Shown here piece by piece: positions 35,400 through 46,557 of a stretch of 64,000 bases of DNA. Under the pieces are notes generated by a model that made no database searches, had not been told where the DNA came from, and saw nothing but the letters and a program-made list of their open reading frames with translations. A program made the position numbers and the translations under genes. The stretch lies in contig JAMWET010001298.1 in assembly GCA_024036415.1 (NCBI GenBank), positions 605,001-669,000 on the forward strand, given 5' to 3'. The DNA is from Prochilodus magdalenae (taxonomy: Eukaryota; Chordata; Actinopteri; Characiformes; Prochilodontidae). Position 1 is the first letter of the stretch. Each line of letters opens with the position of its first letter.

Positions 35400-35720
35400 A
35401 GCAAGATGAGCTCTGAGTCCTAGCACCAAGCCAGGCGGCGTTGCAGGCCTCAGCCGTGGGACAGCATTGATTCCTAATTATTGTCACAGACAGATAGCAC
35501 TGAGACACTGTGCTGAACAGATCGGGACATAATTGGTCATCTCCAGGCCTTGTCCTCTCTTGCTATCAGTAGAGGAGACACTCGCGACCTTTCGGCGAGT
35601 TAGTCTCTACACTGGGCTGAATTACAGGCTTGCCCACTTCACCTTGATCTGACCTTATAAGCGGCTAATGATGACTTTTCCTCACTGCCAAACCACATTT
35701 GGTCCTGTTCAGGGATTGTT
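35400..35720. other. candidate conserved noncoding block
   Basis: Single-copy, CpG-containing. It holds TCCTAATTATTGTCACAG (35472-35489; TAATTA homeodomain core) and a GACACTCGCGACCTTTCGGC stretch (35577-35596). Confidence 0.3.
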
Positions 35721-35799
35721 TTTCCTAGACCTGGAAGAAGAAACTGAAGGAATAAGTGAATTACTGCTACAATACAGATTTGGTTCCGCTATTAAAAGT

Positions 35800-36065
35800 G
35801 CAACACAGGGTTCTTTGAGTAATACAGTGGAGAAAACACTTCTGGTTTCCTAAAAACGTGTCTGATGAACCTTTTAAAGAACCTATTTGAGGATTCTTAC
35901 AGAAACCCTTACATTGTTTGGAGGTTGCATGGATGGTTAATCTTCACACACCTTCTCTCTAAAAATAGTTCTATAAAGAATTATCATCCACTGAAAGGGT
36001 TTTTAAAGGGTCAGGGAACCAAAGATGGTTTTACAGTGGCACTGTGGAAATATTCATGTTTTTTT
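35800..36065. repeat. possible GAACCYTT-type dispersed repeat
   Basis: Repeated short words AACCTTTTAAAGAACC, GGTTTCC, TAGTTCTATAAAGAATTATC, AAAGGGTTTTTAAAGGGTC and GGAACCAAAGATGGTTTTAC. These resemble a fish repeat made of AGAACCTTT and GGTTCT units in both orientations. The frames 35865-36137 and 35668-35853 are not coding. Confidence 0.4.
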
Positions 36066-37059
36066 TTGTGGGGTAGAAAACTGGATACACCAGGCGGGAT
36101 ATTCAAGGTGTTTAGGCCTTCAGATGTGGCCTTGTAATTTCTGTTAAAGGAAACAAATACAGGCCTTTATTTTAGATGATTTATATTTAATATCACCATC
36201 ATGCATCCTGTATTTAAACTCTGCAACTCTGATGCTTTGGTTGAAAACTTATTACATTCTAGAAAATCATTTATTGAAGTGTTTATTACCTGTGGTATCT
36301 AAGAGGATACAACCACGAGAGTTTCCATTTGGCCAGGACCTCAGAAGCTGAACAGAAAGCTGACCGAGGAGTTGCAGTTAGATATTTTAAACTGAACACA
36401 GCAGCAGTTAAAATATGGCAATATGTCTATTTTGAGTACTGAAGGACTAGCACCAGTGGTCAAAATTTGCCACTGATTATTATTGCTAAATAAATGTCCT
36501 TTTGGGTTAAAACAGCAACTAAATGAGATTTGTTAAAGATGAAAGACATGTCATTACTAACTGGAGAGAACAAAACCGGAAGCATATTACACCTGGAATG
36601 ATTATGTAAAAATTGGAAGCTTTTTTGAGCCATGTTTAACTTATTTATGTATTAACTTCACATGCACAGGCTCAGAAAGAAGGAATGGATTTAAGATTAG
36701 CTTTCAAATGCAAAATCAGCATTATACTGATAATGATACAATCACAAAATTTGGTAATTCACTTACAAGGTTGGAAGAATTGGCCTTTAAAAACAAGACT
36801 GATTTTACTCACAGTCTACATCAAATTTATCTGCTTGTAGGTGTCCTATGCACAACCCAATGCAGTTTGCATTCAGTTACACACATTTTCATCATGGCAT
36901 TGCTTGGTAGATAATCATTGACTGTTACGATTATTAATAAATAGGATTGTTTACAGGATATTGATGCATTTGGATCTTATTGTCTGTTTATTTCCTGCTT
37001 AGCAACACTGCTTACCTGTGGTAAAAAACACATGACTTAAAAGCTTATTCTTATATATT
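36066..37059. other. AT-rich noncoding DNA
   Basis: Nothing recognised. The frame 36708-36914 has no domain signal. Confidence 0.5.
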
Positions 37060-37302
37060 GTCACTGTCCAAAAAAATATGCATCTTCATTTTTGTCAATT
37101 TTCAATTGTATGGATCATTTGATCACATGAGCTGCTTATTACACTGTGTGAGTATTTCATGATGAATGGACCAAGAGAAATGGGCCAAAATTGCTTGGAA
37201 AGAAGTCTGGTTCTATTGACATACATTAAAATTAAAAGTGCTTTTTCCCCTTTCCTGTAAAGTTGCAATTTTGGACATGCTTGTTTTACTTTGGACAGTG
37301 AC
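37060..37302 (+). mobile_element. MITE-like nonautonomous DNA transposon, copy 1, perfect terminal inverted repeats
   Basis: 243 bases bounded by GTCACTGTCCAA and its exact reverse complement TTGGACAGTGAC. The bases just outside are TATATT on the left (37054-37059) and TATATT on the right (37303-37308), a possible 6-base target duplication, or TA if the termini extend slightly. The body (TTTGATCACATGAGCTGC, ATTGCTTGGAAAGAAGTCTG) matches copies at 46558-46700 and, inverted, at 63529-63760. No coding capacity. Confidence 0.85.
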
Positions 37303-38794
37303 TATATTCATTTAATGCTGTGTGCTTGTTGTGCATGGAATTACATGAAGGTGTGAACACATTTGGGGTTTCAATATTGTGAATGGCCTATGGCTGCCTG
37401 TTCTGTTTTTCTTTGTTTGCATAATTATAAGTATCAATGGAGTTCGTTTGCACGTGGCTTCTGTTTAGTGAGTGCTGAAACTCATCATGGCAGATGAACA
37501 ATAATGACTGCATTGCGGAATCCCGGGCTTAGTTCCAAAATGGAGGTGTTCGAGATGCAGGGCTTCTAATCGAAACCTGGGCTTGTTCCAGGCTCCCTCA
37601 TTATACTATAGGCCTCTCGGTGAAACTGCTGTCAAACCGAGCAAATCAGAAACCTACTCTGAAGAAGCTGTTTTCCGTGTCCCTTGTTGTTTTAGCCAAG
37701 GTCATCCCAAGCTACTTTGACTGATGGTGCACTTAACTACAGCTTGCTATGTTTATGCTAACCCTAACTGCTTTTTCGGAGTTATTAATTAACTGCTGGA
37801 CATAATGCATGTTGAGCGGCACCTATTGATTTTAGTTAGCATGCATTAATTGATTCCATGCTTAGCTATTCATAGTGTTGATATGGAGGTCATTAACGTA
37901 GCCCCCTATGCATAAAAGCTGATAACAGATTTGAGCTAAACTGAGCACTACTTGGGAGAGGTCAACTTCATCATGTTCAGTCAAGCTGATCAAAATTAGC
38001 TCGAACGCTAAACTTTAGCTATACTTGACAGAGAGTTTAATGAACATGGTGCTGTTTGTGATGTGATTGTGCTGTGGGGTGGTGTGGTTCATGTTGACTG
38101 TGCCAGGGAGCGCAGCACTGTCTGGATGTTCGACGAGTGTCTTCTTCCTTCTGCAGAATCCCAACCCAGACAGTTCCAGCTGCAGCTGGCACAGTGAGGG
38201 GCAACACCTGACAATGCTACACACACATACTGATTCACAGCCGCAGGGAACACACACACGTTCAGGCAGACATAAAGTCTGGCTATAACAGCAGGCGCAC
38301 CATTAATAGATAACTGTGTTCCAGCAGTAAAAACATATAAATATGCCTTTTCATATGCATACAACATAATTACGCACATAACGTATCTAGGACACTAAGT
38401 ACCACATAAATAGCACATTTGTTGTTGTTTATTTTTTATTCAGTTAAAATCACTTTTTTTTGCTACAGTAATGTGTGAAACCTAGTAACAGAGTTTCACT
38501 TACCTTAAAGATACCTGCAGAGGTGCTTTTAAGGTTCAGTCTTAGAAGTTGGTTGTGCAAAAAAGTGCTTCTATATACATGTTGGGGTCTGGACTTTGGA
38601 GAAGTCAGTCAGAAGCTATTTGGTTCAGTTTACATGTTTTTGGTCTATTTTCTTTGCTTAGTAGTAGTTTTGAGACAGGTACACATTCTTTCAGACCCAT
38701 AGCATTGAGCAGTATAGTGGATTGATGGACATAAACACTGATAGCTATTTTTTAGAGCTTAAGCAAGAATTGAGCTTGATTTTCTCATATAGTT
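37303..38794. other. noncoding DNA with a possible splice-like stretch
   Basis: 37420-37760 is balanced, single-copy sequence. At 38140-38156 a pyrimidine tract ends in CTGCAG, and a GTGAGG donor-like word follows at 38194, leaving a 37-base interval. This could be a chance match (see findings). Other frames at 38015-38702 are unsupported. Confidence 0.4.
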
Positions 38795-38870
38795 TTCAAT
38801 TCAATTCAATTCAATTCAATTCAATTCAATTCAATTCAATTCAATTCAATTCAATTCAATTCAATTCAAC
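38795..38870. repeat. (TTCAA)n pentanucleotide microsatellite
   Basis: About 15 perfect TTCAA units leading directly into AACTTTATTGTCATTATACC. That sequence is the start of a dispersed repeat whose second copy (41143) has no pentamer expansion. Confidence 0.97.
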
Positions 38871-38952
38871 TTTATTGTCATTATACCAATACATGGTTGT
38901 ACAGTATAACGAAACAAGGTCAGGCTCCTTCTCCGGTGCAGTTGGTTGAAGA

Positions 38953-38988
<36 letters not shown>

Positions 38989-39065
38989 TGTAGTGCAAAG
39001 ACAAATAGACAAAAACAATGTGTGCAAACAGTACAGTACAGTATGTCTACAGGACATGCAAAGAG
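38866..39065 (+). mobile_element. retroelement-like dispersed repeat, copy 1
   Basis: ACTTTATTGTCATTATACCA, ATACATGGTTGTACAGTATA and CTTCTCCGGTGCAG are shared with 41143-41345. The middle is replaced by a (TA)n run at 38959-38986. Words such as TTATTGTCATTA and 'GTGCAAA' belong to a known family of fish repeat tails. Which element class owns it is unsure. Confidence 0.7.
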
Positions 39066-39651
39066 TAAGCATAGTAAACAGGTCTTATTTGTTAGAAGTC
39101 TGATTTTCTTTTACTAATTTCTGATCTCCGGTTATTTTTCTTTGACTTTTCCCATTTTTCATATTTAATCCTCTCAGAAAAATAGTGGCATCAGTGCCGA
39201 AGAAGAGGCAGGAAGCACTGCACTTTCAAGGAGTGCTTTTACTGAACACAGCAGCATAGCAGAATCCACGGCTTAGTGCTGGCTGACATGACCGTGAAGC
39301 AGGCAGACCTGCTCCATACAAATCCAGTTCACGGTAGGCCTCAATCACCCACCAACAGCCCAGCACACAACATCACAACCAAGGTGTGAAATACAGGGGG
39401 TCCTATGAAAATATGCCATAGCCAGTCAGCACTAGATTACTGAGCCAACCTGAATATCAGGGGGTATTTCACACACTGATCACAACCAACATATGTGTAC
39501 ATCCCCAAGCCAACAGCAACAACTAATTACAGGTATATTTCTTGCTGATTCTGCAGCACTACCCATGCTGCATTGCTGCTTTGCATGGTCATGCCTCCCA
39601 CTTGTCAAGGACCAGTTAACTTGTAACAGGATGTTACAATATCTTAGCAAT
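39066..39651. other. noncoding DNA
   Basis: Nothing recognised except for short T-rich patches. The frame 39493-39696 runs into the SINE tail. Confidence 0.5.
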
Positions 39652-39772
39652 GGTTTGGTGACCTGTCCAGGGGGGTTCCTGCCTTCTGCCCACTAAATGC
39701 TGGGATGGGCTTCAACACCCCTTGTGACCCAGGAGGATAAAGGGGTATATAAGATGAGTGAATGAGTGAGAG
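39652..39772 (+). mobile_element. SINE 3' region (fish type, truncated)
   Basis: TGGTTTGGTGACCTGTCCAG, TTCCTGCCTTCTGCCCA, GCTGGGATGGGC and CAGGAGGATAAAGGGGTAT, then ATGAGTGAATGAGTGAG at the end. This matches the 3' end of a tRNA-derived SINE family common in teleosts, including its ATGA/GTGA microsatellite-like tail. The tRNA-derived head is absent, so it is 5'-truncated. Confidence 0.75.
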
Positions 39773-39939
39773 TGAAAGACTGTAGGTTAATGAAATGAAG
39801 GGTGTTCTCTGACTTCAGCACAGTGCTGCATTTGCACTTTTTCCTAGACAGCAGCCTGTCTACGTTTTACATCATAAGACCATTGACAGTGCACACTCCA
39901 AAAAAATAAAGACCCTGTGAATTCTCAGTATTGGAGCAT
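39773..39939. other. noncoding DNA
   Basis: Short single-copy gap between the SINE tail and the next block. Nothing recognised. Confidence 0.4.
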
Positions 39940-40310
39940 TTCCTGTCATATTGGTTTATGATAGATTCACATTATTCACCCGCTCTGCAGGTAGTCGCGT
40001 GAGCAGACACGCTGCTGTCAGCCATGGCGCTTTGATTGTAGCGAAACAGGGAAACATTGACTTTTGTCTTGTTAACAAAATTTATTTCTCCCCAAATGAC
40101 AATCCTTTAAGTGGGAGGCAGGCAGGCAGCCAGAATGTTGTGTCATACATTGCCATTTGTGAGCACGGCGCATGTTTTAAAATGTTTTCAAAGGCTTGCG
40201 CACCCATAGATCTCTCCCACCACGTGCCTTTGGTAATGAACAGACCTGTCTAAACTAATTCGGCTTTGGCATTCTCCGCCGAGAGAGAGCGAGAGAGTGA
40301 GAGGTACCTT
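39940..40310. other. candidate conserved noncoding block
   Basis: Single-copy, CpG-containing sequence with GCGCTTTGATTGTAGCG (40026-40042, TCF/LEF-like core), TGACTTTTGTCTTGTTAACA (40058-40077, SOX/FOX-like words) and GGTAATGAACAG. The frame 39951-40253 (100 codons) has no domain signal. Confidence 0.35.
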
Positions 40311-40791
40311 GCGGTGCAAGGTAGCTAGTGTCAAACCTGTATGCAGCAGCCATTTGGACCCCCCATTTCATTCAATAGAAATACATTAGCCCGCGTGTTG
40401 AGAGGAGATGAGGGTAGGATGTTATGCCAACAATAAACAGAGTAGAGAGTTTTTGAGCCAGGGCTAAAATATGAGCCTGCACCAGAAACACATTCATCAG
40501 GCCCGTGTAGAAATCAATTGGAAGATGAGGGAGAATTATTGCTTCGACTCACAACAGCAGTCATGCATATGTGGGCCCCACAAGAAGCAATGTGGGCAAT
40601 CGTGCAACATGTTTCTTTCTATCTCGCTTTCTCTTGCACTTTATCTCTCTCTGAATAAGCCCAATGCTGAAATGCTTCTGGAGGGTTTCTACTGTGCATA
40701 TATGTTAGCACGCTGTTAGAAGACTACATGATACGTATGGATGCAATCAATACTTTTATTATGTGTTTTAGCAAAACTTATTCTATACAGT

Positions 40792-40793
<2 letters not shown>
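40311..40793. other. noncoding DNA
   Basis: Nothing recognised. The 82-codon frame 40471-40719 lacks features. Confidence 0.5.

Positions 40794-40882
<89 letters not shown>
40794..40882. repeat. (AT)n microsatellite
   Basis: About 44 AT units without interruption, the longest AT run in the window. Confidence 0.97.
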
Positions 40883-40886
<4 letters not shown>

Positions 40887-41142
40887 AATCATTAATGGAC
40901 TAAAATTGTAGTTTCCATTTTTAAGGGTGTAATGAAAACTATCCTGTCTAATATATTTAATTACACAAAAAAATGTTGTTTTTTTTAATCAAAAAATACA
41001 TTTTAAATCCCCATTTACACTCTTAAAAAGATTGCTCTTTTTCAGTAAAGACAAAGTTGTGTTATAGAACCAAAACACTCAAAGAACATACTAAAAGAAC
41101 ATTTCTTGTAGATGGTTTATATAAAAACCATGTCAAATTTAT

Positions 41143-41345
41143 TTAAATTCCATTAAACTTTATTGTCATTATACCAATACAAGTCTGTACAGTATAATGA
41201 AACGCTGTCAGGGTGCTTCTCCGGTGCAGTAATTTAAAAACAGGTAAATAATGAGTGGAGGGCAAAAACACAGTACAGTAAGTGCATAAACAATGTAAAA
41301 TGTGTAAGACCAGTAACTGTACATCTGAATGTGAATACTAGAACT
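41143..41345 (+). mobile_element. retroelement-like dispersed repeat, copy 2
   Basis: AACTTTATTGTCATTATACC, AATACAAGTCTGTACAGTATAA and GGTGCTTCTCCGGTGCAG parallel copy 1 at 38866-39065, after which it continues with ACAGTACAGTAAGTGC. It starts at ATTCCATTAAAC, lacking the TTCAA expansion. Confidence 0.7.
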
Positions 41346-41489
41346 CAGGTGCAAACAGCAGTTAGCATATGCAGGAAGGCATTACAGCTTAGCGCTTGTC
41401 CACATATAGGATGGTACAGTATGTTGAGGTAGCCTGGTGTGCAGGTATGTATGTACATAGGATGTAAGCATATGTTAAAAAATGTTTCT

Positions 41490-42390
41490 AAATAGCACCA
41501 AAAATGTTACACTAGAGCCTGATTTTGTAAACAGAACAATTTTGATTATCTATATATTCAAAAAAGCTTTTTAAAAAGGCTTCTTTAAGCATGGCATTGG
41601 CTTTTAAGTGTGGTGCTACTGTATATAGAACCATTGCCTTTACTAGGAATCCTTAAAAAAACAAAACTTAATAACTGAATATTAGGAATGAATATATATA
41701 CTACAATGCATTCTTTAACACGAGGTGCTAAAAGAGCTTTTTGCAGAGATACCAATAGAAGTCATTTGAATTCCTCTGAATGATGTGCAAGTCTTTTAAA
41801 TTCTTCTTAATGTAAACATCCACATTATGTAAAGATCTGACATATAAAATTTATTTCCAAAAAAAATAATAATAATAATATTGTGGTTCCTGTTTTCTGG
41901 TTCTATTTGGTTGACATCTAGGAGTATACACATCTAAAATTTAAACAGGCAAAAAAGAGTTCTTTATATGATGCCATAAATGACCCAGTTTTGTTTCACT
42001 TAAAAGCCTTTTAATTGAAGAAGCTTTAGAGAGCCATATTTGTAATATAGGTATGTGACTGTGAAGAATATTTTCAAAGTTTAAAGAACCTCCACATAAT
42101 ATAAAGTAAGAATCCTTGACATGGTGCAGAATCTTTACATTATGAAGGTGTTTCGCATTTAACTGAATACATCATACAACCCATTTTTATACATTATACA
42201 TTTTCATGCATTACCTGAAAACCATTTGAATGAAAAGAGGTTCACTCTACACTAAATTAGAGAAGCTGCCGTTGTTCTTGGACATTCTTAAAAGGTTCTA
42301 CATATCCAGAAATCTCTTTTTCAAACATGCTTCTTCAGGGAACTATACGTAGTTCATCTATGATATCAATAAAAGAATCAATGAGTGTAG
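41490..42390. repeat. possible dispersed repeat cluster with GAACC/AGGTTC words
   Basis: Recurrent words GGTTCT, AGAACC, TATATAGAACCATTGCC, AAAGAACCTCCACATAATA and CATTATGAAGG in both orientations suggest remnants of a fish repeat. A possible small inverted organisation exists (GAACC on one side, GGTTC on the other). Ends cannot be fixed. Confidence 0.35.
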
Positions 42391-42499
42391 AAGCGTGTGG
42401 CCAAGCTAAGGACCCCTGAGGAAGCTTTAGTTTAAAGAATGCTTACATTACAATGAATACTACTTAGTTTGTCACTTAATATAGAAATTAGAGTATGTG

Positions 42500-42890
42500 T
42501 AATTGGCACATGCTACATGTGCAGTGTGCAAAACTAGTTCACTGCTTTCCATTTTGGCCGTAAACATGCTCTTGTGTGTGGTTCATAGCTCGCAGCATGC
42601 TGTGTACTCTGTAGAAAATGCCACTGGTTCATTAGCTCAGCACGGTCAACATATTGGATTTGCACATTCCAATTTGCGCAGCATCACGTCTTTTCATTCT
42701 GCCGCAGTTATGTCTTTAGGTGATCTATAAAACGTTATTATTTAAAACAAGCCCCTTTATGGATTGCTTATGTGGCATGCTTAGCACCAGATTGATTTGA
42801 CCTTTCCCGGACGGCTGTACCGCAGGAAAAACATGATCCTTGGCCTTTTTTGCGCTGTTGTTGAGTTTCAGCTGTAAGTACGTGGAGATG
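42500..42890. other. candidate conserved noncoding block
   Basis: Single-copy sequence with CpG-bearing words (GGCCGTAAACATGCTC, CATCACGTCTTTTCATTC, CCCGGACGGCTGTACCGC). The small frame 42503-42730 has no feature that supports coding. Confidence 0.3.
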
Positions 42891-44185
42891 GAAATGTGGT
42901 AATAATGACAGACACTGCAGGTGCTAAGTTATGTTTTAGTTCCTTTACTGAACTGTGCTGTTCAGAGGCAGTTGTTGATGCTTAGGTCTCAAGGGACCAA
43001 TGGGAAGTTGGTGAAATGTGGATCTTTAATCACTGTCATAACAACACCTTTTAACGTTGTTGTCAATTGTTCTGTATTCCTACCTATACATTCATATGTT
43101 TATGTATTTATATCTGTAACTGCCAGCTGTCCTTTACATTCCATAAAAATGTCATGACACATTTTAAAGCCTTGCTTTCTTTCTCCAGGAAAATGATCAT
43201 TTCAGTGCAGTGCTGTTTCTTTCCGGAGGCAAATTACACAGTGGCATAAGACCTCTTTACTGGCAATGATATCATATATATTCCATTCCAAAATATTGCA
43301 TAACAGTTTTGGATGTAACTTGTTTTGACATGGGGTAACATGTGACATATATAAGAAAACACACGTAACATCGGTATTTCTTGTATTATATGGTACCCCA
43401 ACAGACATAATTAATTTGATTATGTTTGGTGAGAAAACAACATAACATTTTTATAGAGATTTAAAAAAATTTATTTCAATTTTAAAAGCACATGATTATC
43501 CTATTATGTTGATGTAATTGTGTCCTAAAATGAATGAAGAATTGTAACATTAAGAACTGTCACTATAAAAGCATGTATATACTGCAATTTAATAAACCAT
43601 TTTAATATTTCAATAAAAGCTTTGTTTTCTAGTCATGTACTGTACTCAGCTACACTCAAACTTTCAGATATTTTAAGAGCAACTACTAATTTACTGTAAT
43701 GAAATAAGAACAATAATCTCCACTAAGGATTATTGTAGATTTTCTATCCTCTTATTTAGTGAATGAATTATTAAGTTTAGCTGTGTGTTTTTCGCTGTAA
43801 TATCCAATATCAGTTTAATAAATCAGCAAACTTCTAAATCAACTAAAAAACCTAAAAATCAGGATTTGGAATAGAATAACTTTAACTAGAATAACACTGC
43901 TAGTTTGTATTGCTGTCCACATAGTTACAATGTAGTTCCTTTATAATAAATATTAGTTTGTAATAACATGGCTTCTCTTCACCTCTATGAATATATATTT
44001 TTAAATTTTTTCTGCATTCCTTTAGTCTTAATGAAAATAATCTGTCAGAGCTCAGTAGATCATCACTGTATACCCCAAGCTGTATACCTGTGTGTATGTG
44101 TGCATGTGTGTGTGTGGGGGGAGCAGATGCATGTGTGATGTAGACTGATGCAGCTACTCAGTTATCTCTAGATAATTAAAATCAA
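42891..44185. other. AT-rich noncoding DNA
   Basis: A TG run lies at 44094-44120. No other repeat or gene. Confidence 0.5.
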
Positions 44186-44430
44186 CCTCATAAAGATTAT
44201 TGACTCCTCCACCGCATCGGTGGCGCAACCTCCATGCCCTGCCGGCGCTTTGTAAAAAGCTCTTCGTCGGAGAAGAAACAGCGCATATTAAGCAGTGCAT
44301 ATTTCCCCTTTATGTAGCACATTTAGATGTGGTTAAGTTGTCATAATGTGAGCAATAAACCCTACACGGCAAATTTGTAATCCACTTTGGAAAATTGCTT
44401 ACGATACAGCCTTAACGCAGTTGGTGAAAA
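44186..44430. other. candidate conserved noncoding block
   Basis: Short CpG-containing island (CCACCGCATCGGTGGCGC, 44211-44228) followed by AAGAAACAGCGCATATTAAG and CGATACAGCC. CACCGCATCGGTG forms a perfect small hairpin (CACCG-CAT-CGGTG). No repeat family. Confidence 0.35.
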
Positions 44431-44971
44431 GAGCCTCTGAGATTCCAGTGCCAGGTTTATTGTACCATAATTTAAACATTCTTTAACCCAGTAAATAAAA
44501 ATTCACAGACACCATGTTTGACATGTAGAAGCTCTGGGCCAGCAAGGGTTCAATATAAGACCCCTGAAGCGCGCTGCTAACTCAGCTGTAGCTCCTGAAT
44601 GCTAGACGTTGTTGGTTTGAAGGATGTCTGTTCTGAATTAGGCCTAGTCTTAATGGGCAGTTCCGGGTAAATGGTTTTAATCAGGGTTCACTGTTACTCT
44701 GACTAATTCTGGAGGAGGGCATCGGTGTGGGGATATGGAGCAGGGGAGTGAGCTGCACTGAATTACGCTGCAAAAGAGTGGCAGTGACTTTCTTGTTCTG
44801 GTTTAGTAGCTTAAACAGTCCCAGCCCCGTTTCATTAAAGTGGTTTAGTGCAGTAAGTGATGTGTAAATAGAAACCTGAGGACGATACCTGTGGTCTCTA
44901 GAAAAGTATGTAGCCTAGCTGCAGAAAGCTGCAAGACATGCGTGCAAGAAAACTTACATTTAAAGGTTACT
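44431..44971. other. noncoding DNA
   Basis: Unrecognised. Confidence 0.45.
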
Positions 44972-45062
44972 ATACACTACATAACCAAACGTATCTGGAC
45001 AGCACTCTTAATTATTTGGTTTCATGTTTCAGTCACACCTGTTGCTAATAGGCATAGGAACC
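44972..45062 (+). mobile_element. Tc1-type element left end
   Basis: ACACTACATAACCAAACGTA resembles a Tc1 terminal inverted repeat. It is followed by TTCAGTCACACCTGTTGCTA, typical of the subterminal region. The element resumes at 45728, and 45235-45600 sits between. Confidence 0.75.
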
Positions 45063-45234
45063 CGGTGGAACAGGTGGGACTTGGGTTCAGTAACAAGAGC
45101 ACGATGAATAACAACGATGGCTAATTATAGCTATAAGAATGGCTTGTGGCTAAAGTCTTGTTATGGTAGCATACAAGACGTGTTTGTGTAGCTAACGTTA
45201 ACATTAAATGCACCTGTGACAATGGACAAAACAG

Positions 45235-45600
45235 AGTGTGACACACACTGAACTAAAAGCAAGGCACAGTTTAATAAAGAAGTTGTACTGAAACACAGCA
45301 ACACCAAGAACCAGGAAATAGAGTCAGGGGCTAAACTGAGCCGAAGTCAATAAACAGGCAGGGGTCAAACCAAGCAGACAATCAGACCAGGCAGAGGTAT
45401 CAAAGGGGATATACAAGAGGAGTAAACCAGAGAATCAAAATAGAGTCAAAGCCAGAGTAACAAGATCAAACAGAGAGAGAGATATTCTGGAGACCGAGAG
45501 CGAGGCAACGGGGTGTGAATGGGCAAGGATGAACACGTGACATCACGTGGTGGATTATGGGAAACAGAGTCTGGGAGATCGGAGGTGAGAGGAGAACCAG
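45235..45600. repeat. interspersed repeat, inserted within Tc1 remnants
   Basis: Contains AGGCACAGTTTAATAAAGAA, AACAGGCAGGGGTCAAACC, CAGACCAGGCAGAGGTAT and GGACTCGGG-type words, much like the block at 23325-23526. It separates the left end of a Tc1 remnant (44972-45062) from its internal region (45728-45868). The likely order of events is Tc1 first, then this insertion. Confidence 0.5.
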
Positions 45601-45727
45601 CAGGCATGACAGCACCCCATGGTGTAATATCACATTAGTCTCTGATCATCTTATAGCTAGCTAATATTGTAACTGACGGGGTGGGCTTTGATTCATAGTA
45701 GCAAGTGTGTCCTCTGTTGTATCTCCA

Positions 45728-45868
45728 TGTAGTTTCAACTGCCTCTGGAAGCAACATCAACACAACAACTGTGCAATGCCAAATGTCCACTGGAGTGGTG
45801 TAAAGCAGTCCACCATTGGAGTCTGAAACCCTGGAAACATGGTTCCTGGAGGAGAGAATCATCCTAGG
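45728..45868 (+). mobile_element. Tc1 internal-deletion derivative
   Basis: AGTTTCAACTGCCTCTGGAA and GCAACATCAACACAACAACTG are joined directly to GTGCAATGCCAAATGTCCAC and TGGAGTGGTGTAAAGC. A piece of about 60 bases present in the family between the two parts is missing. It ends near GAATCATCC. Probably the same insertion event as 44972-45062. Confidence 0.8.
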
Positions 45869-46557
45869 AATAGCTTAAACCTTCGCTTGAAAATGTTCAT
45901 TGAGAAGCTAACAAACAGCCATTGGAGCTGCTGGACTGCTGAACATACTGTCTCAGTGGCTGATGTAACGCTGTGTCCCAAACCACTTACTTCTGCACCT
46001 TCTCTGCTACGCTAACGAGTGCACCACTAATAGTACTACACTGTATTTCGAGTTTTTCGAGTTCTCTGCTAATCACTTACCCGAAAACAGAAGTGTGAAA
46101 AGTCTTTCCTGAGCATACCCTACTTAGCTCGCACTTGCTAGTGACTTGTATGTTGTATTTGTGTATGTGCATGTGCCTGTGTGCATGTGCATCAGAATGA
46201 AAGAAAGAGAGGGAGGCTGACAGAGAGGAGAGGAATCTGAAAGAAATGCCAGGTATCTCCTCCACCAAGAGCAGACTTTCTGTTCAAGCCTTCCTGAGAG
46301 AGTCGATGTCACTAACTTTAAGCCCCTGAGAAATACTTTGTGTGTAAGTATGTGTGTGTGTGAATGCGTGTGTGTGGGTATGAGTGTGTGTGGGTGTGTG
46401 GCTGGGTCGTGGGGGATGTGCAGTATTGTCTGAATGTAGCAGAAGATGGGGTTAATTCTGCCTTTAAATAAATACATACGTTTCTAATAATGCTGCGGTC
46501 AGAATAAAACCTTGTATCTCTTTTTTGATCATTAAGTTTTAACATCATTTAAAACTG
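45869..46557. other. noncoding DNA with a TG run
   Basis: A possible dispersed repeat word CTGTGTCCCAAACCACTTAC lies at 45971. A TG run is at 46339-46401, with shadow frames on the minus strand (46077-46548). Confidence 0.45.

Noticed and set aside
45971..46060. Dispersed repeat beginning CTGTGTCCCAAACC
   Set aside because: Only one short word is recognisable; the boundaries and the second end are not visible.
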